From positions 31,695 through 95,694 of the forward strand of contig NZ_KB907351.1 in the NCBI RefSeq assembly GCF_000381985.1: DNA of 64,000 nt, written 5' to 3'. Source of the DNA: Novispirillum itersonii subsp. itersonii ATCC 12639 (GTDB lineage Bacteria; Pseudomonadota; Alphaproteobacteria; Rhodospirillales; Rhodospirillaceae). How positions within the stretch are numbered: position 1 is the stretch's first letter; each line of letters starts with the position of its first letter. The position numbers were made by a program, and so were the translations under genes. Below the pieces are notes generated by a model. That model did not search any database. It saw only the letters and a list, made by a program, of their open reading frames with translations, and had not been told where the DNA came from. Of this stretch, positions 24,624-32,904 are shown piece by piece.

Positions 24624-25838
24624 ATGACTGACACCACCATCATGAAAACCGCCGTCACGCCGGATCCGGCTCCGGGCGACGCTGCGGCGCTGAACAACCC
24701 CGATGCAGAGGGCCGCGAGGATCTCATCGGGCTGTCGCGGGAACAGCTTGCCGGGCGTCTGGCCGCCATGGGAGAAAAGTCCTTCCGGGCCGGTCAGGTG
24801 TGGGCGTGGCTGTATAACCGGGGTATCCGCGATATCGACGGGATGAGCAACATCTCGAAGGAAACCCGCGCCAAGATGAAGGAGCGGTTCCATATCAGCC
24901 GCCCGCAGGTCAGCCGCGAACTGACATCCGCCGACTCCACCCGCAAATGGCTGCTGAAGTACCGCGACGGGCAGGAAGCTGAGACGGTCTACATCCCGGA
25001 CGATGACCGGGGCGCTGTCTGCGTTTCCACACAGGTCGGCTGTACCCTGACCTGCCGGTTCTGCCACACCGGCACCCAGATGCTGGTCCGCAACCTCTCG
25101 GCAGGGGAAATCGTCGGCCAGTTCATGGTGGCCCGCGACTCCTACGGCGAGTGGCCGACCCCCAACGAGACCGGCCGCCTGCTGTCCAACGTTGTGGTGA
25201 TGGGCATGGGGGAACCCCTGTTCAACTATGACGCCACGGTCACCGCCCTGCGGATTCTGTCAGATCCCGAAGGTCTGGCCCTGTCAAAGCGGCGCATCAC
25301 CCTGTCAACGTCCGGTGTGGTGCCGCGCATGTATGATCTGGGCAATGACGTCGGCGTCAATCTGGCCGTCAGCCTGCACGCCGCCACAGATGACGTGCGT
25401 GACGTGATCATGCCGATCAACAAGAAGTGGCCGCTGAAAGAGCTGATGCAGGCCTGCCGGGATTATCCCGGTGCCAGCAATGCCCGGCGCATCACCTTTG
25501 AATATATCATGCTCAAAGGGATCAATGATTCTGACGCCGATGCCCGCCAGCTGGCGCGTCTGGTCAGGGGGATCCCTTGCAAGTTTAACCTGATCCCCTT
25601 CAACAAATGGCCGGGATCTGATTTTGAATGCTCTGACTGGGCACGGATCGAACGCTTCTCAGACATTCTGGCCGAACACGGATACTCCGCACCGGTCCGG
25701 AAACCACGGGGCCGGGATATTCTTGCCGCCTGCGGTCAGCTGAAAAGCGAGAGCCAGCGCGAACGCCTGACACAGTTGAAAGCCCGCCGTGCGGCGGGGA
25801 TTGATGATGAGGATCACGGGGAAACTGCAGCGCAGTAA
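24624..25838 (+). CDS. rlmN: 23S rRNA (adenine-2503-C2) / tRNA (A37) methyltransferase RlmN
   Basis: A 404-residue radical SAM enzyme that methylates C2 of A2503 in 23S rRNA and of A37 in some tRNAs, via a methyl-cysteine intermediate. The cluster motif CTLTCRFC is intact, GMGEPLFNYD follows, and the C-terminal catalytic Cys lies in RGRDILAACGQL. The N-terminal accessory domain (about 35-105) has the RlmN form. The start ATG (24624) lacks a clear ribosome site. A strong terminator follows. Confidence 0.95.
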   Translation: MTDTTIMKTAVTPDPAPGDAAALNNPDAEGREDLIGLSREQLAGRLAAMGEKSFRAGQVWAWLYNRGIRDIDGMSNISKETRAKMKERFHISRPQVSRELTSADSTRKWLLKYRDGQEAETVYIPDDDRGAVCVSTQVGCTLTCRFCHTGTQMLVRNLSAGEIVGQFMVARDSYGEWPTPNETGRLLSNVVVMGMGEPLFNYDATVTALRILSDPEGLALSKRRITLSTSGVVPRMYDLGNDVGVNLAVSLHAATDDVRDVIMPINKKWPLKELMQACRDYPGASNARRITFEYIMLKGINDSDADARQLARLVRGIPCKFNLIPFNKWPGSDFECSDWARIERFSDILAEHGYSAPVRKPRGRDILAACGQLKSESQRERLTQLKARRAAGIDDEDHGETAAQ

Positions 25839-25862
25839 GTCTCTGTTTTCTTTATGCCTGAT

Positions 25863-25894
25863 AAACCCCTGTCTTTGGTTGGACAGGGGTTTTT
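25863..25894 (+). terminator. Rho-independent terminator of rlmN
   Basis: An 11-bp stem (25863-25873 with 25882-25892, loop of 8) is continued by TTTTT. Confidence 0.9.
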
Positions 25895-25992
25895 CGTTTT
25901 CAGGGATGTTCGTACCTGTTGACTCTGCAACCGTTTATTTCGCTTTTGCACACTTCCGATGTGCGTTTGATTGCATTTGAAAGTTCACAAAA

Positions 25993-26026
25993 CTGAAATT
26001 TTTCTGTAACGTTCGCGGTCTATAAA
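25993..26026 (+). promoter_or_regulatory. Pho box and -10 element of the ugp operon
   Basis: Two 7-bp repeats, CTGAAAT (25993-25999) and CTGTAAC (26004-26010), are separated by TTTT. Each matches 5 of 7 positions of the Pho-box half-site CTGTCAT. A -10 element TATAAA begins 10 bases after the second repeat (26021), the spacing seen at known PhoB-activated promoters such as E. coli phoA. This predicts PhoB-dependent induction of ugp under phosphate limitation. Confidence 0.75.
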
Positions 26027-26094
26027 ACCGGGGCCCCCGAAGGCATACGTTTGCAACGGGTCCGCCGTCGGACCAACCGCGAGGAAACGCCGCA

Positions 26095-27417
26095 ATGAAA
26101 TTCCGCTCTCTGACTCTCGCCACCGCATCGGTGGCCGCCACTCTGGCGATGGGCACCGGCGCGAACGCCGCGACCGAAATCCAGTTCTGGCATGCCATGG
26201 GCGGCGAACTGGGCGCCAAGGTTCAGGAAATCGCCGACAAGTTCAACGCCAGCCAGGCGGACTACAAGGTGGTGCCGGTTTTCAAGGGCACCTACACCGA
26301 AACGATGACCGGGGCGATCACCGCCTTCCGTGCCAAGCAGCAGCCGCATATCGTGCAGGTGTTTGAAGTCGGCACCGCCACCATGATGGCGGCACAGGGT
26401 GCGGTGTACCCGGTTTATCAGCTGATGGCTGATGCCAAGCTGCCGTTTGACGCAAAGTCCTATCTGCAGGCTGTGTCCGGGTATTATACCGACACCAACG
26501 GCAACATGCTGTCGATGCCGTTCAACAGCTCGACCCCGGTGCTGTATTATAACAAGACCGCCTTCGCCAAGGCCGGTCTTGATCCGAATACCCCGCCGAA
26601 GACCTGGAAAGATGTCGAAACCTACAGCGAAAAGCTGCTGGCCGCCGGGTACAAGTGCGGCTTCTCCACCGGCTGGATGCCGTGGGTGCAGATGGAGACC
26701 TTCCTCGCCCTGCATAACCAGCCGATCGGCACCAAAGGCAACGGTTTCGGCGGGCTGGATACCGAACTGACCGTCAACGGCCCGCTGGAACTGCGCCACA
26801 TCACCAACATGGCGGAATGGGCCAAGAAAGGCATCTTCAAGTACACCGGTCGCCGCTCCGACGGGGCACCGTCCTTCTATAACGAAGAATGCACCATGTA
26901 CATGAACAGCTCCGGCGGGTATGCCGGGGTGAAGGCCAATGCCAAAACCTTCGAATTCGGCGTCGGCATGCTGCCGTACTATGATGACGTGAAGGGTGCC
27001 CCGCAGAACTCCATCATCGGCGGGGCCGCGCTGTGGGTTCTGAAGGGCCACAAGGCTGAAGACTACAAGGGCGTCGGCCAGTTCTTCAACTTCATCTCCA
27101 AGCCGGAAATTCAGGCTGACTGGCATCAGGTCACCGGCTATCTGCCGATCACCACCGCCGCCTACGAGCTGAGCAAGGCCCAGGGCTTCTATGACAGAAA
27201 CCCCGGCACCGACATGTCCGTCCGTCAGATCAACCTGAATCCGCCAACCGAAAACTCCAAGGGTCTGCGCTTCGGTAACTATGCCCAGATCCGTGACGTG
27301 ATCGACGAAGAACTGGAAGGCGTGTGGTCGGGCCAGAAGACCCCGAAGGACGCGCTGGATTCCATCGTCAAGCGCGGCAACGATCTGCTGCGTAAGTTTG
27401 AAAAGACCAACGGTTAA
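26095..27417 (+). CDS. ugpB: sn-Glycerol-3-phosphate ABC transporter, substrate-binding protein
   Basis: A 440-residue periplasmic binding protein. A Sec signal (residues 1-25, ...GANA-ATE) is followed by a typical type 1 solute-binding fold: IQFWHAMGGELGAKVQEIADKFN at the N-terminus, FNSSTPVLYYNKTAF in the middle and QVTGYLPITTAAYE near the C-terminus. These match UgpB more closely than maltose- or sugar-binding relatives. UgpB captures glycerol-3-phosphate or glycerophosphodiesters as a phosphorus source. The start has GAGGAAAC upstream. The Pho box supports the assignment. A strong hairpin follows the gene. Confidence 0.93.
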   Translation: MKFRSLTLATASVAATLAMGTGANAATEIQFWHAMGGELGAKVQEIADKFNASQADYKVVPVFKGTYTETMTGAITAFRAKQQPHIVQVFEVGTATMMAAQGAVYPVYQLMADAKLPFDAKSYLQAVSGYYTDTNGNMLSMPFNSSTPVLYYNKTAFAKAGLDPNTPPKTWKDVETYSEKLLAAGYKCGFSTGWMPWVQMETFLALHNQPIGTKGNGFGGLDTELTVNGPLELRHITNMAEWAKKGIFKYTGRRSDGAPSFYNEECTMYMNSSGGYAGVKANAKTFEFGVGMLPYYDDVKGAPQNSIIGGAALWVLKGHKAEDYKGVGQFFNFISKPEIQADWHQVTGYLPITTAAYELSKAQGFYDRNPGTDMSVRQINLNPPTENSKGLRFGNYAQIRDVIDEELEGVWSGQKTPKDALDSIVKRGNDLLRKFEKTNG

Positions 27418-27435
27418 TTCCTCCTCGTGAAAGGT

Positions 27436-27461
27436 GCGGGGATGCGGTGACGCATCCCCGC
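27436..27461 (+). other. Perfect 11-bp hairpin between ugpB and ugpA
   Basis: GCGGGGATGCG (27436-27446) pairs with 27451-27461 around loop GTGA. The T content after it is modest. By analogy with binding-protein operons such as malE-malF, it may let most transcripts stop or be protected after ugpB, raising the binding protein above the membrane subunits. Confidence 0.5.
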
Positions 27462-27618
27462 CTTTCCGTTTTCGGGCGCGCCGGTAACGGCCTCCCGGCC
27501 GGGGCCGGGCCTTACAGCCCCGCCCCCGCCCCGCTCCCTACATCCTCTTGCTTCACCGGGTCTGTCCGTGACCGGACGGCCCCAGTCCTGCAACGCATAA
27601 CGTCTTCGGGTTGGCGCA

Positions 27619-28500
27619 ATGCACCAGAGCTCCCCCTTCAATCACCGGCTGCTGCCGTATCTGCTGGTCCTGCCGCAGATCGCAGTCACGCTGGCCTTCT
27701 TTATCTGGCCTGCCCTGAATGCGGTCTGGCTGTCCACCCGGCAGGAGGATGCCTTCGGCCTGAGCAGCGAGTTTGTCGGGCTGGAGCATTACATCGCCAT
27801 TTTCCACGACGGCACCTATACCCGCGCACTGGTCAACACGGCGGTGTTCAGCACCGGCGTGACCGTGGTGTCGCTGGCCCTGGCCCTGCTGCTGGCGGTC
27901 ATGGCAGACCGTGTCGTACGGGGGGCAATGGTCTACAAGACCCTGCTGATCTGGCCCTATGCCGTCGCGCCTGCGGTTGCCGGGGTGATCTGGTGGCTGG
28001 CCTTCAACCCCTCCATCGGGGTGGTTGCGTATTTCATCAACATTCTGGGCTATGACTGGAACCACCTGATCAAAGCCCGTGACGCGATGATGCTGGTTAT
28101 CTTTGCCGCTGCCTGGAAGCAGATCAGCTACAATTTCCTGTTCTTCCTTGCCGGTCTGCAGGCAATTCCGCGGTCGTTGATCGAAGCCGCCGCCCTTGAT
28201 GGCGCCAGCCCCTTCCGCCGCTTCTGGACCGTGATTTTCCCGCTGCTGTCGCCGACCACCTTCTTCCTGCTGGTCGTCAACATCATCTATGCCTTCTTCG
28301 ATACCTTCGCCCTGATTCACGCCACCACGGCGGGTGGCCCTGCCGGGTCCACCGAGACGCTGGTGCTGAAAGTGTTCATGGACGGGTTCGTCGGCCTCGA
28401 CCTTGGCGGCTCTTCGGCCCAGTCGGTGGTGCTGATGGTGATGGTGATGGCGCTGACGGTGGTTCAGTTCCGCTTCGTTGAACGGAAGGTACAGTACTGA
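27619..28500 (+). CDS. ugpA: sn-Glycerol-3-phosphate ABC transporter permease UgpA
   Basis: A 293-residue inner-membrane permease with six predicted helices and the EAA loop for contact with the ATPase (IEAAALDGASPFRRFWTVIFPLLSPT, about residues 190-215). The start ATG at 27619 has only a weak ribosome site. The stop overlaps the ugpE start by one base (TGATG), so translation is coupled. Confidence 0.93.
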   Translation: MHQSSPFNHRLLPYLLVLPQIAVTLAFFIWPALNAVWLSTRQEDAFGLSSEFVGLEHYIAIFHDGTYTRALVNTAVFSTGVTVVSLALALLLAVMADRVVRGAMVYKTLLIWPYAVAPAVAGVIWWLAFNPSIGVVAYFINILGYDWNHLIKARDAMMLVIFAAAWKQISYNFLFFLAGLQAIPRSLIEAAALDGASPFRRFWTVIFPLLSPTTFFLLVVNIIYAFFDTFALIHATTAGGPAGSTETLVLKVFMDGFVGLDLGGSSAQSVVLMVMVMALTVVQFRFVERKVQY

Positions 28501-29348
28501 TGGTCGAAAATCGCCCCTGGCTGACCGTAATCGCCCATGTGGTCCTGCTGCTGGGTCTGCTGATCACCGCTTTTCCGGTATGGCTGACCTTTGTCGCCTC
28601 GACCCACGAAGGCACGGCCCTGACGCAGTTTCCGATGCCGCTGTGGCCGGGCAGCCACTTCCTCGATAACTACGGCACCATCCTGTTCAGCGGCGCCAAG
28701 GCCGCCGGCGGGCAGCCTGTGCTGCTGATGCTCGGCAATTCGCTGATCGTCGCGCTGGGAATCGCGGTCGGCAAGATCGCCATCTCGATCATTGCGGCCT
28801 ATGCCATTGTCTATTTCCGTTTTCCGCTGCGCCAGACTTTCTTCTGGATGATCTTCATGACGCTGATGCTGCCGGTGGAAGTGCGCATCATGCCGACCTT
28901 TGAAATCACCGCCAATCTTGGTCTGCTCAACAGCTACAGCGGGCTGATCGTTCCGCTGATCGCCAGCGCCACCGCCACCTTCCTGTTCCGTCAGTTCTTC
29001 CTGACCATCCCGGTAGAGCTGGTGGAAGCCGCAAGGCTGGACGGTGCCGGACCGATCCGGTTCTTCCGTGATGTGCTGCTGCCGCTGTCGCGGACCAACA
29101 TCGCCGCGCTGTTCGTGATCCTGTTCATCTATGGCTGGAACCAGTACCTGTGGCCGTTGGTGGTTTCGACCGATCCGTCGCTGACCACCATCATGACCGG
29201 CATCAACGCGCTGGTCCGCGTGCCGGACTCTGAGCCGCAATGGCATCTGCTGATGGCAATGTCGATGCTGGCAATGCTGCCGCCGATCCTGGTCGTGGTG
29301 GTGATGCAGAAGCTGTTCGTGCGCGGTCTGGTCGAGACCGAGAAATAA
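28500..29348 (+). CDS. ugpE: sn-Glycerol-3-phosphate ABC transporter permease UgpE
   Basis: A 282-residue permease with six helices and an EAA loop (VEAARLDGAGPIRFFRDVLLPLSRTN). GWNQYLWPLVVSTD near residue 215 is typical of UgpE and related CUT1 permeases. It pairs with UgpA to form the channel. It is translationally coupled to ugpA and followed by ugpC after 72 bases. Confidence 0.93.
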   Translation: MVENRPWLTVIAHVVLLLGLLITAFPVWLTFVASTHEGTALTQFPMPLWPGSHFLDNYGTILFSGAKAAGGQPVLLMLGNSLIVALGIAVGKIAISIIAAYAIVYFRFPLRQTFFWMIFMTLMLPVEVRIMPTFEITANLGLLNSYSGLIVPLIASATATFLFRQFFLTIPVELVEAARLDGAGPIRFFRDVLLPLSRTNIAALFVILFIYGWNQYLWPLVVSTDPSLTTIMTGINALVRVPDSEPQWHLLMAMSMLAMLPPILVVVVMQKLFVRGLVETEK

Positions 29349-29420
29349 CCCGATGACGCCCGGCTCCGGCCCTCCCCCCTGCCGCCGGACCGTCAACCTT
29401 TGTTTCTGGAGAGCCGCTCT

Positions 29421-30515
29421 ATGGCGACCGTAGACTTTATCGGGGTCGAAAAGACCTACCCCAACGGCCACAAGGCTATTCATGGGATCAACCTGAACAT
29501 TACCGACGGGGAATTTGTGGTGCTGGTCGGCCCGTCAGGCTGTGGCAAATCCACCCTGCTGCGGATGCTCGCCGGTCTGGAAACCGTGACCGGCGGCGAA
29601 ATCCGCATTGATGGCAAGGTCGTCAACCGGCTTGAACCGGCAGACCGGGACATTGCCATGGTGTTCCAGAACTACGCCCTGTATCCGCATATGAGCGTAC
29701 GGGAAAACATGGCCTATGGTCTGCGCAACCGCAAAACCCCGGTGGACGTGATCGAAAAGCGTGTCGCCGAAGCCGCCAAGGTTCTGGGGCTGGAAGGGAT
29801 GCTCGACCGGAAGCCGAAGCAGCTGTCCGGTGGCCAGCGCCAGCGCGTTGCCATGGGCCGGGCCATTGTACGGGAGCCGAAGGCCTTCCTGTTTGATGAA
29901 CCGCTGTCCAATCTTGACGCCAAGCTGCGCGTGCAGATGCGCGTTGAAATCCGCCGCCTGCAGCGGGAACTGAACACCACCGCCATCTACGTCACCCACG
30001 ATCAGGTGGAAGCGATGACCATGGCGGATCGGCTGGTGGTGATGCGCGACGGCGTTGCCCAGCAGATTGGCCGCCCGCTGGACGTCTACGCCAAGCCGCG
30101 CACCACCTATGTCGCCGCCTTCATCGGCAGCCCGGGCATGAACCTGCTGGAAGGTGTGATCTCGGCCGACGGATCTGCCGTTGTTCTGGGTAAAAACGGT
30201 GCTATGGGCCGCAGCATTGCCCTGCCGGTCGCCCGCCCGGGGGAAACCGGCCGCCCGGTCGTGCTGGGGATCCGCCCGGAACACCTGCTGATCAACCCGC
30301 AGCAGGGCGATACCGTCGAAGTCCGTTCGGTTCTGACGGAGCCGCTGGGCGCTGATACCATCAAATACACCCTGCTGCCCGGCTGCGGTCAGTCCCTGAC
30401 CGTCCGTCTGCCCGGAACCCATCCGTCGGGTGATACCGATGTGCTGGCGGTCGGCTTCGATCCGGCCCACCTGCACCTGTTTGACGAGGCAACCGGACTG
30501 CGGCTGGAAGACTGA
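29421..30515 (+). CDS. ugpC: sn-Glycerol-3-phosphate ABC transporter ATP-binding protein UgpC
   Basis: A 364-residue CUT1-type ATPase. Walker A is GPSGCGKST (about 37-45), the signature LSGGQRQR, Walker [13 protein letters not shown] and the switch His in YVTHDQ. A C-terminal TOBE domain (about 240-360, VLGIRPEHL) follows. ATG at 29421 has GGAGAG about 9 bases upstream. It closes the ugpBAEC operon. No ugpQ phosphodiesterase gene follows. Confidence 0.94.
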   Translation: MATVDFIGVEKTYPNGHKAIHGINLNITDGEFVVLVGPSGCGKSTLLRMLAGLETVTGGEIRIDGKVVNRLEPADRDIAMVFQNYALYPHMSVRENMAYGLRNRKTPVDVIEKRVAEAAKVLGLEGMLDRKPKQLSGGQRQRVAMGRAIVREPKAFLFDEPLSNLDAKLRVQMRVEIRRLQRELNTTAIYVTHDQVEAMTMADRLVVMRDGVAQQIGRPLDVYAKPRTTYVAAFIGSPGMNLLEGVISADGSAVVLGKNGAMGRSIALPVARPGETGRPVVLGIRPEHLLINPQQGDTVEVRSVLTEPLGADTIKYTLLPGCGQSLTVRLPGTHPSGDTDVLAVGFDPAHLHLFDEATGLRLED

Positions 30516-30545
30516 TCTTTCAGCCCCACGGTTGTTTTCCGCAGA

Positions 30546-30579
30546 CGGCGGGCCGGTTTCCTCCCCCGGCCCGCCGTTT
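30546..30579 (+). terminator. Terminator-like hairpin at the end of ugpBAEC
   Basis: A perfect 11-bp GC stem (30546-30556 with 30566-30576) is followed by only three T, so it is a weaker Rho-independent terminator. Confidence 0.55.
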
Positions 30580-30611
30580 CGCATGTCCCGGACAGTCGGC
30601 CCCTACAGCGC

Positions 30612-30625
30612 GGTATTTAAATACC
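30612..30625. promoter_or_regulatory. Perfect AT-rich palindrome upstream of the hemerythrin gene
   Basis: GGTATTTAAATACC, a 14-bp perfect palindrome in the 214-base gap between ugpC and the hemerythrin gene, about 105 bases before its start codon. It may be an operator or overlap a promoter. No known consensus was recognised. Confidence 0.4.
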
Positions 30626-30729
30626 AAAGGTTGAATTTTCACACGACGGAGTTGCATCCCGCGTGGGACAGACGCACACTGGCATCCGGGCAAAGCGCAC
30701 GGACTTTGGCAACAGACGGACTGTCCATC

Positions 30730-31374
30730 ATGATTCCTGTCCGGGTCGGCAACAGCATTCTTGATCATGACCACGCAGAACTCTCCTGCCTTCTGGAGGA
30801 TCTGCACGCCCTATGGATCAACCGCTGTGGCGGCGCAGCGATCCTGACCGGACTGATCCGCTTTGAAGAGGTCCTCTGCGCGCATTTCGCCGTCGAGGAA
30901 GCAATCCTGCGCGGCTGCGCTTATGCAGGACTGGCCCATCACCAAGCCCAGCACAGGGCCTTCCTGACCGAAGTGGCTCACTTCCGGCGGCAGCTGTCGC
31001 CACATCCGGTGACGGAGGGGGAACGCCCCCTGCACGCCTTTGACATCGCATCGCGGCTGTCAGATCTGCTGTATGCCCATGAGCTGGTTGAAGACAGTGC
31101 CTATGTTCCGGCCCTGCTCGCTCCCCCCGCTATCGCGGCGGAGACCATTGATCAAAGCCTGACCCCTCTGGTGCAGGAAGCGGCAGCCCTGAAGACACGC
31201 CAGCCAGACCCGATGCCTCCCACTCTCGCGAGCAATGCACCGGCCTTGACACCGCAGGCCGCACATGCCCTGTCACGTCTGATCCGGGGTCTGGCGGGCG
31301 GTGAGCTGGTACCGGAGCAGATCGCCACCGAATTTTTGCCTTATTGGCTGGAAAAGCCGGCCACCGGAGCCTGA
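30730..31374 (+). CDS. Hemerythrin-domain protein with C-terminal extension
   Basis: A 214-residue protein whose first 125 residues form a bacteriohemerythrin domain. All di-iron ligands are present: H15 (LDHDH), H52 and E56 (HFAVEE), H71 and H75 (HHQAQH), H117 and D122 (HELVED). Such domains bind O2 reversibly and serve in oxygen transport, storage or sensing. The remaining about 90 residues are Pro/Ala-rich followed by a helical segment, with no family I recognise. ATG at 30730 was chosen; a longer in-frame version has no ribosome site. The 3' end overlaps the convergent cobQ by 34 bases. Confidence 0.85.
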   Translation: MIPVRVGNSILDHDHAELSCLLEDLHALWINRCGGAAILTGLIRFEEVLCAHFAVEEAILRGCAYAGLAHHQAQHRAFLTEVAHFRRQLSPHPVTEGERPLHAFDIASRLSDLLYAHELVEDSAYVPALLAPPAIAAETIDQSLTPLVQEAAALKTRQPDPMPPTLASNAPALTPQAAHALSRLIRGLAGGELVPEQIATEFLPYWLEKPATGA

Positions 31375-32897
31375 TGGCCTTTGCCTGCACCCGTTGCCAT
31401 CTGCCACAGGGCCTCAAGGGACAGATGATGCGTCAGATGATCCGCCAGAGACTCCAGCGTGTCCTCAACCTGCCGCTCGTAGGCAACGCTTCCGGCGACA
31501 GAACTCCCAAGCTCCCGCAGCAGAGTCCGCCGGAAGGAGTCGGCGGCAAAGACCCCATGCAGATACGATCCCCGGACCCGGCCATCCGCACTGACGGCCC
31601 CTTCAGGACGGCCATCCAGCACAAACCAAGGCCGGTCCAGCGCCGCCCCGTCCGTGCGGCCCATATGCATCTCGTATCCCCGCAGATCGCAGCCGGTGCG
31701 GTCATCATGGGCGGTAATCTCGATCAGCGCCTTCTCGGCGGTCATCGTGGTTTCCAGATCCAGCAGCCCCAGCCCCGGCGTTGACCCCGGCGCTCCTTCC
31801 CGGCCATCGGGATCATGCACCCAGCGCCCCAGCATCTGAAAACCGGCACACAGGCCGATTACCCGCCCGCCACGCCGGACATGGGCCAGAATATCAATGT
31901 CCCATCCGTTGTGGCACAGGGCCTCAAGGTCTGCCCGGGTCGCCTTTGAGCCCGGTAACAGGACGACGTCCGCATCCACCGGCAGCGGCTGCCCGGGAAC
32001 CAACAGGCTCAGGCGAACCCCCGGCTCTGCCCGCAGCGGATCGAGATCATCAAAATTAGAAATACGCGGCAGGCGCGGCACCACAATGTGCAGGCCTTCC
32101 CCTGCGCTCAGACCCTGCCGGTCCAAAGCCACCGCATCTTCCGCAGGCAAAGCCGACGCCTGCGAAAACCACGGCACCACCCCCAGACAGGGCAGGCCGG
32201 TGTGTCCGGCGATAATGTCCAGCGCCGGATCAAACAGACGGGGATCCCCCCGGAACTTATTGATCAGATACCCCTTGGTCCGCGCCCGTTCGCTCTCGGA
32301 AATCAGAGCATGTGTGCCGACCACAGAGGCCAGAACACCGCCGCGGTCAATATCCCCGATCAAAACGACCGGCACATCCGCCGCTTCCGCGAACCCCATA
32401 TTGGCAATGTCTGCCGCCCGCAGATTGACCTCGGCAGCGCTGCCTGCCCCCTCGATCAACACCAGATCGGCATCGGCACACAGAAAAGAAAAGCTGTCGA
32501 GGACCTGCGGCAGAAGCGACGGCTTTAACCGCATATAGTCACGGGCGCTGGCATTGGTCAGCACCCGCCCCTGGACCACAACCTGACTGCCGACATCGGT
32601 TGTCGGCTTCAGAAGAACCGGATTCATATCCACCGTAGGGGCGACCCCACAGGCCCGCGCCTGCAATGCCTGCGCCCGTCCAATTTCCCCGGTTCCCGCC
32701 CCGGTCCGCAGGGCCGCGACCGCCGCATTGTTAGACATATTCTGGGGCTTGAAGGGACGCACCCGCAGCCCCTGCCGGGCAAAGGCCCGACAGAGCCCGG
32801 CCACCAGCAGGCTTTTGCCCACATCAGACCCGGTGCCCTGAAACATCAGGGCCCGGGCCGGACGGGAGGAGGCGCGAAAACGATCCTGACCGGTCAT
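31341..32897 (-). CDS. cobQ: Cobyric acid synthase
   Basis: A 518-residue glutamine-dependent amidotransferase that amidates positions b, d, e and g of adenosylcobyrinic acid a,c-diamide. An N-terminal dethiobiotin synthetase-like ATP-binding fold (FQGTGSDVGKSLL, KPQNMSNN) is joined to a C-terminal triad glutaminase domain with catalytic Cys in IGLCAGFQMLG and the paired His in GSYLHGVF. It starts 7 bases after the SYLF-domain gene ends, so it is the last gene of the minus-strand cob operon. Its tail overlaps the hemerythrin gene. Confidence 0.95.
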   Translation of the reverse strand: MTGQDRFRASSRPARALMFQGTGSDVGKSLLVAGLCRAFARQGLRVRPFKPQNMSNNAAVAALRTGAGTGEIGRAQALQARACGVAPTVDMNPVLLKPTTDVGSQVVVQGRVLTNASARDYMRLKPSLLPQVLDSFSFLCADADLVLIEGAGSAAEVNLRAADIANMGFAEAADVPVVLIGDIDRGGVLASVVGTHALISESERARTKGYLINKFRGDPRLFDPALDIIAGHTGLPCLGVVPWFSQASALPAEDAVALDRQGLSAGEGLHIVVPRLPRISNFDDLDPLRAEPGVRLSLLVPGQPLPVDADVVLLPGSKATRADLEALCHNGWDIDILAHVRRGGRVIGLCAGFQMLGRWVHDPDGREGAPGSTPGLGLLDLETTMTAEKALIEITAHDDRTGCDLRGYEMHMGRTDGAALDRPWFVLDGRPEGAVSADGRVRGSYLHGVFAADSFRRTLLRELGSSVAGSVAYERQVEDTLESLADHLTHHLSLEALWQMATGAGKGHQAPVAGFSSQ

Positions 32898-32904
32898 CGG
32901 CGGG

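Noticed and set aside
30582..30730. Upstream-extended start for the hemerythrin protein
   Set aside because: The extension would read through the palindrome and adds residues without similarity to the family, whose N-terminus begins near the chosen ATG.
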